Assembly: GCF_011386835.1 (NCBI RefSeq)
Contig: NC_088801.1
Coordinates: 15,238,824-15,302,823, forward strand
DNA from: Chrysemys picta bellii
Taxonomy: Eukaryota > Chordata > Testudines > Emydidae
DNA length: 64,000 nt
Reading direction: 5' to 3'
Positions within the stretch are counted from its first letter, which is position 1, and each line of letters opens with the position of its first letter. The position numbers and the translations under genes are program-made. Of the stretch, positions 58,622-64,000 are shown one piece after another. The notes below the pieces were generated by a model. It worked only from the letters and a program-made list of their open reading frames with translations, did no database searches and had not been told where the DNA came from.

Positions 58622-58862
58622 GCAGCAAGGGAGGTCTAGGTTGGACATTAGGAAAAAATTCCTAACTGTCAGGGTGGTTAAACACTGGAATAAACTGCCT
58701 AGGGAGGTTGTGGAATCTCCATCTCTGGAGATATTTAAGAGTAGGTTAGATAAATGTCTATCAGGGATGGTCTAGACAGTATTTGGTCCTGCCATGAGGG
58801 CAGGGGACTGGACTTGATGACCTCTCAAGGTCCCTTCCAGCCCTAGAATCTATGAATCTATT
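58622..58862 (+). mobile_element. CR1 LINE 3' end (short)
   Basis: Plus strand: the GGTTGGACATTAGGAAAAAA block, AGGGTGGTTAAACACTGGAA, then ATCAGGGATGGTCTAGACAG and a CTAGAATCTATGAATCTAT tail. Same subfamily as 31416-32048 in opposite orientation. Only the last 30-40 codons of ORF2 and the 3' UTR remain. Confidence 0.92.
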
Positions 58863-60262
58863 CCCAGAGGGCCTCCAATTGAAGTGTTAACTGTGTCTGA
58901 CCCCCCTGAGTTTCCAAAAGGGGAGTGTAGACATTAGTGCCACAGAGTGGCAATGTTACAGGGTGAGTGTCCCTTTAAGGGGTAACAGTCCACCTGTGAC
59001 TCATTCAGCCCTTCTCCATATATAGGGAAGATCAGTGTAGCTACATGACAGGAAACTCATGCGGTTAAATCAGTCCTGGCTTGGAGGTAAAAGAGAAGCC
59101 TCCAGGGAGGCAAAGGAAGCAGTGAGGGCTACCTGCCTCTCCCAGGCCAGGGGGAAGGGACAAAGTTGAAAGGGGCCAATGAAGAGAAGCTGAGTGAAGG
59201 TTGCAGCCAGCCTGAATGACCAGTACAAACCCCAGAAGGAGGAGGGCTGTGGGACTCCTGACTGAAGGAGGGAAAACAGGTGGGAGTTAACAGAGCAGAC
59301 CGCCCCCCCCCCCCCCTCCAGAAAGGAGGGCTGTGGGATCCTGGAACAAGGGCTGGAACAAGGAGTTGTTTGATATTAGATATAATAAATGAAAGTCCCA
59401 CCATGGGGAATCTTAATTAAAGTATTCTGGCCTGCGGGTGACGGCTTACAAGAACCCCAGAGAGAGCTGAGGGCCATGCACTTGCAGGCCCATGTTGTGC
59501 CACAGTGAGCATCTTGAGATGATATCTGTTACAGGCTCTTAATCTCTCTCTAGTGGCTGGAACTCTGCCACTGTCTCTGAGCTAGGAGACCTGGGCCTTT
59601 AACTGAAGATTTTCAGTCCAGGGGTTGGGTTCAGTCCTCAGATGGTCTAACCAGGGTCATTGTTACACAAGGAGTTGGCAGCTTTACTCTATGCTGGATA
59701 TGTATGTAGAGCCAAAAGCATGCAGAACTGACTAGGGAGGAGGTGTGCTTATAGAAACTGGGGGTGTATTCAGTTGCCTGCCTCCTAGAGAGACTTCTCT
59801 GAGCCCCCTGGTAAAGAATGAAGTTGCTTGCCACTGGTAGAAACCTCAAGGCCATGCATGGTGGGTTAGGTTGGCTTAGGGACACCCAATTGCATTTCCT
59901 TATTTTAGCAAGAATTAATTTAGTCCAGTGACTGTCTGGATGGAAGGGATTAGTGGGACAACATGAACAGTGGCTCTGTCTTAACTGCTCAGTCTGCTTA
60001 TGGTGGAACTTAATTAGAGCCAGTGCATATAAGAAACCATTACGGCATCACACATTGTGAATCAACTGGAAGAATCCGTTGGCTTTTCTGGCTATTTATT
60101 GACTAAGTCTAATAGACAACACACCAAATCAATATTCTTAAGCCTTTTTTCCCTCTCTCTCAGATCTACCAGTGTTCTGAGATCCATGATCACCACAGTT
60201 GCTAGTACAGTGCTGTTTTTAGTCTGGACTGTAACATAAACTCTGACCCATAATGTCTAGAA
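58863..60262. other. Mostly unrecognised; C14 tract
   Basis: 58955-59535 (GTGTCCCTTTAAGGGG... to ...ATCTGTTACAGG) may be an interspersed repeat. A 14-base C run lies at 59303-59316. No supported gene. Confidence 0.4.
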
Positions 60263-60334
60263 TTTCATTAAGAAAATGTAGAACAGGAGGACTTGTGGCA
60301 CCTTAGAGACTAACAAATTTATTAGAGCATAAGC

Positions 60335-60362
60335 TTTCGTGGACTATAGCCCACTTCTTCGG
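60335..60362 (-). ncRNA. Hammerhead-like core, left arm
   Basis: Minus strand: CCGAAGA (complement of 60356-60362), a GTGGGC/GTCCAC helix, GAAA (complement of 60335-60338). It is the mirror of the right-arm copy. One core base differs from CUGANGA (C for U4), so activity is doubtful. Confidence 0.4.
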
Positions 60363-60821
60363 ATGCATATAGAATGGAACATATATTGAGGAGATATATA
60401 TACACACATACAGAGAGCATAAACAGGTGGGAGTTGTCTTACCACCTCTGAGAGGCCAATTAATTAAGAGAAAAAAACTTTTGAAGTGATAATCAAGCTA
60501 GCCCAGCACAGACAGACAGTTAGATAACAAGTGTGAGAATACTTACAAGGGGAGATAGATTTCAATGTTTGTAATGGCCCAACCATTCAATGTTTGTAAT
60601 GTTGGGCCATTACAAACATTGAAATCTATCTCCCCTTGTAAGTATTCTCACACTTGTTATCTAACTGTCTGTCTGTGCTGGGCTAGCTTGATTATCACTT
60701 CAAAAGTTTTTTTCTCTTAATTAATTGGCCTCTCAGAGGTGGTAAGACAACTCCCACCTGTTTATGCTCTCTGTATGTGTGTATATATATCTCCTCAATA
60801 TATGTTCCATTCTATATGCAT

Positions 60822-60849
60822 CCGAAGAAGTGGGCTATAGTCCACGAAA
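60822..60849 (+). ncRNA. Hammerhead-like core, right arm
   Basis: CCGAAGA (60822-60828), a helix between GTGGGC and GTCCAC, then GAAA (60846-60849). Same layout as 3593-3621 with one core substitution. Confidence 0.4.
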
Positions 60850-60964
60850 GCTTATGCTCTAATAAATTTGTTAGTCTCTAAGGTGCCACAAGTCCTCCTG
60901 TTCTTCTTTTTGCGGATACAGACTAACACGGCTGCTACTCTGAAACCTTTCATTAAGAAAATGT

Positions 60965-62100
60965 GCTGCCCCATCTAAAATGCATTTAATAAGCTATAGA
61001 GACTCATTTTGAAATACCAGATGTAGTATATACATAAAGACAAGGCTGTGACAGTATGGTTTATATACAGGGTTTGATACTTTGCCTTCTGACATACTCT
61101 GGGCTTGAATTTATTTACACCGAGGCTTCTTTACATCAGTCTGGTAGTGTAAAAGACCCTTAAAATCAGTACATATAATTTATGCCCAATTTAAGGTCCC
61201 TTTGCATTGCCAAATGGAGTAAAGGGCTATAATGTTATTGAGAATCGGATCCTCTGTATCATTTTTTCTGTAAAAAGAAGTTTTCCCTAGAAATTGATAC
61301 TGTTTTAGCTCTGCCTGGCCATGGCAGGGAATGCTTTCTTCCCTTTATGATCTCTAAGTCTTGTTTAATGGAGCGCTACCTTATTTTAAGATGATAGTCT
61401 GCTTGATGGCTGTGAGGAACCATGTGAGCGATGGTTGCTTTGTAATATAGTGTAGTTGTGATATTATATCCACTCTGTAATTTTTATTGACTACCAGCAT
61501 AATACTATTATTTTCTTTATGTACTACTTCTATTTTACTGTAGCTTTGTAAAATACTGCATAAAAGATCAATAACAATACAATAAAAAGTTCTATACAAT
61601 CAGACAATTAGAGAAACCAAATTATATGTTTCAACTTACTGTCACTGAATTGCAAAATATTGAAGGTAGATGTTCATAGTCTACATTAGAGAGGCAATTA
61701 AAATTGGAAGCCAGCGATTAATATTGCACTCTGCTACATGTAGAAAAGTGATCAGCTTTTAAAAGATTCCCTAGTATTCATACGAAGCATCTCTGATCTT
61801 TAGGTTTATGAGAGTGAATGCATAAAGAGGGTTTTTAAGTAGGTGGCAAGATTCCCTGCTTTTACTTGTGGTAAGGATTTCTCATCACCACTGTTCCAAA
61901 AAAGTGCATCTTTGGGGAAAATGTATCAGCTCGTGTGTATACAGGACCATACTGGCAGCAACCAGGGCATGTCTGATTCATACGCAAAGTATGCGGCGCT
62001 ACACAGCTCTATCCTGTCAGCACATCCTTATAGCACCTCACACTAATTAGTCTGCTACCACATCCTCCCCTCTCCATCCTAAAAGACAATTGGAGACAGG
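60965..62100. other. No recognised feature
   Basis: AT-rich DNA with no supported gene or repeat. Confidence 0.5.
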
Positions 62101-62104
62101 TCTA

Positions 62105-62420
62105 TGTGGTCATCACCACTGTGGTATCCGAGCACCTCACAGTCAGTAATGGATTTCATACTCTCATCACCCCTGCGAGATAGGGAAGTTACCTAATTCA
62201 GGTGTAGAGCTATAGAACTGAGGCACAGGGTAGAGTAAGTGTTTTGCCCAAGTCACATTGGAAGTTTGTAGCTGAGGTCAGACCTGAACCTTGAGTTCTA
62301 GCCTGCTTCTGTGCCCATTAGACCAGCCTCCTACCCAAAGTATCTTCTGCTCAAGATGGGACTAGAACACACAGTCCTTGGCTAGGAATGTCAGTGCCTT
62401 ATCCATTAGGGACTAAATCT
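62105..62420 (-). repeat. MIR-like SINE relic
   Basis: AACTGAGGCACAGGGTAGAG, AAGTGTTTTGCCCAAGTCAC and a following CTGAACCTTGAG block give the reverse-oriented MIR/CORE-SINE pattern. Confidence 0.6.
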
Positions 62421-64000
62421 CACTGCTCCCCCCCGAATTGAGTTTACTGATCAAATCCACATTATCACTGTTAAAACCTTCCTTAACATTCTTCCCCACC
62501 CCCATGACAATTCCCATCACTGTTGACAAACTACCCTGAAGCTCCCCCAGCTCTCAGACCTTTCTCCACTCTAATATATGCTGTCCTTTCTGGAAGCCTG
62601 ACTAAAGCCAACACTAATCTGTCTTCATATAGGGTCTTATGCTTCCTATGGTGAGCTCTAGTAGCAGGACGCGTAATTCTTAATGATGGGCAGTCCTCAA
62701 AAGTTTCAGAGATTTACTTGAACTGAACCTCTGGGGGTTTGGGGACACTTGTCCCAGTCTAAGCCAATTTCCTTTGTTGATCTGCAAATCAGGATGGAAA
62801 TTAGGCTCCTTTCATAGATTCATGAATGTTGTTTTTGTATCAGTCATGTAATTTCATTTGCAGCGTCAGTCTGGAAAAATTGAAAAACAACCTATCTCAG
62901 TATTTCAGAGCTACCACTTCTAGTCTCAGCTGAAACCTTGGAACTGTAGAAGTAGGAGATGTGACAAAGGCAAGGGGGGCAGGAAAGGGAGAATGAACTG
63001 AGCGAACTTTTAAATCCTGTGTCGACACTACAAAGTCTGTGGCCCTGGGATAGGAGGCATTCTCCCAGGTGCAGTGTAGACATACACAGAGAGAGCTGAA
63101 GTATTAGGGAAAGCTTGAGTCAATCTCTCTCTCTTTGGGTATAATGTCACCTACTGTCCCCACAAAGCCATTTATGCCTCTTTAAAATTCAAAATTTGAC
63201 TCTAACTTTGAATCTTTAAAAAAAAAAAAAAAAAAACCTTCAGAGTCAGCATTCATGTAAACACGTTGAGAAAGCCAGCATGTTTCATGGGATTCCTTAG
63301 GGGAAAAAAGGATCAATTGTCCATCTTTATTATTGTGAAACCAACAAGCACAGAGGCAAAACCTTTTAATTAGCTAGTAGAAGAACAAAAGTGTCCCTAT
63401 TCCATTCCATGCATAAAATCTGAGGGAGACATTTTACGGGTCAAACTGAAACCTAATGCATCTCCGTGGCAGTTGTTGTTGTTTGATATACGGGACTCAC
63501 TGTTTAGGACCTCAAGCTAAAGTGCACTGAAGTCTCTGGGAATCTTTCAGTTGACTTCAGTGGATTTGGGGTCAGCACCTAGCTGCGCTCGGTATCCACT
63601 GAGTGGGGGAAGCTGCAAAAGGAGCCATTACTTAGGGATGCCAGCGGTTCCTCTTGTGACATTGTGGCATGCTAAAGGCCTGCTCCTAAGCCAACTGAAA
63701 TCAATGGGAATCTCTCTCTGTGGATTAGTGCAAAGCATAACCGCGGTACAGAAACACCACATTATCTACATCACTTTGGGTTCTAAAGGAAGAAATGCCA
63801 GTAAAACTAGAACTGGGCCCTATGGCACCACAATCAAAGTGAGTCTCAAGAGCATGGCCCAGTCCTTTTGTGAACTTGCTTTCCTATCAGTGTAGGGCAT
63901 TGATTCGAGCCTATGCCAGATGGATCCACAGAATTTTTTTTTTTTTAACTTTTGGGACTTTTTTCTTGTATGCCTGGATTTAAGCCCAGAAACAGCGAGA
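62421..64000. other. No recognised gene; small repeat relics
   Basis: 62995-63090 has TGTCGACACTAC and GCAGTGTAGACATAC, degraded Harbinger-MITE-like ends. A runs of about 17 occur near 63219-63236. 63480-63720 contains foldback-type phrases (TTGACTTCAGTGGATTTGG). No supported coding frame. Confidence 0.4.

Larger units (their letters stand above)
60263..60964. mobile_element. Penelope-derived foldback with perfect 303-bp arms and 17-bp TSD
   Basis: The element 60280-60947 is flanked by TTTCATTAAGAAAATGT (60263-60279 and 60948-60964). The left arm 60281-60583 and right arm 60601-60903 are reverse complements with no mismatch that I can find, around a 17-base loop. The right end adds CAGACTAACACGGCTGCTAC, the family terminus. 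Each arm contains a hammerhead-like core. It has no coding capacity. Confidence 0.92.

Noticed and set aside
60263..60964. CRISPR-like or tandem-repeat reading of the foldback
   Set aside because: A single inverted repeat with a TSD, not an array; vertebrate context.

Overview
This window is intergenic or intronic DNA of a vertebrate, most likely a turtle. The evidence is CR1-clade LINEs with the typical reverse-transcriptase C-terminus and ATTCTATGAT-type tails, Penelope-derived elements, many hAT, Tigger-like and Harbinger-type DNA elements that I recognise from turtle genomes, and a gammaretrovirus-like endogenous retrovirus (ERV). The turtle assignment is an inference from repeat content. 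I recognise no complete host protein gene. The best host-coding candidate is a possible exon on the minus strand at 1730-1902. Most open reading frames in the window are chance frames or decayed transposon genes. LAYOUT: 1-5.9 kb holds a MITE, a Tigger-like element (431-1459), the possible exon, a decayed hAT transposase (1990-2992), a Penelope-derived insertion with a hammerhead-ribozyme-like core (3537-3677) and small terminal-inverted-repeat (TIR) elements. 5.9-13.5 kb is mostly unrecognised sequence with a hAT MITE (7581-7802), SINE-like pieces and a 54-codon orphan ORF. 13.5-19.6 kb holds a 1.8-kb hAT element with a G-rich minisatellite, a minus-strand LINE fragment, another hAT MITE (16526-16945) and a second Tigger-like element (17768-19585) split by a nested 835-bp hAT element. 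19.6-28.8 kb is mainly unrecognised AT-rich sequence with a C-rich element (about 23670-24845) and a hAT MITE with a perfect 8-bp target-site duplication (TSD). 28.8-30.7 kb is a decayed PIF/Harbinger element with two convergent genes. 31.1-34.8 kb is a Penelope-like element interrupted by a CR1, followed by a second CR1. 34.8-40.4 kb is an ERV inserted in that second CR1; its two 581-bp LTRs are identical on my reading, yet its interior is coding-dead. 40.4-50.3 kb holds the CR1 remainder, LTR-like elements, a MIR-like SINE split by a Harbinger-type MITE, and another hAT MITE. 50.3-52 kb is a non-CR1 LINE with a 5' inversion. 53.6-58.9 kb holds a composite TIR element and two CR1 3' ends. 60280-60947 is a Penelope-derived foldback with an apparently perfect 303-bp inverted repeat and a 17-bp TSD. 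INTERPRETATION: the window records layered transposition: hAT into Tigger-like, CR1 into Penelope, ERV into CR1, and MITE into SINE. The two youngest events appear to be the ERV and the foldback. Neither encodes its own machinery, so both must have been mobilised by partners elsewhere in the genome.
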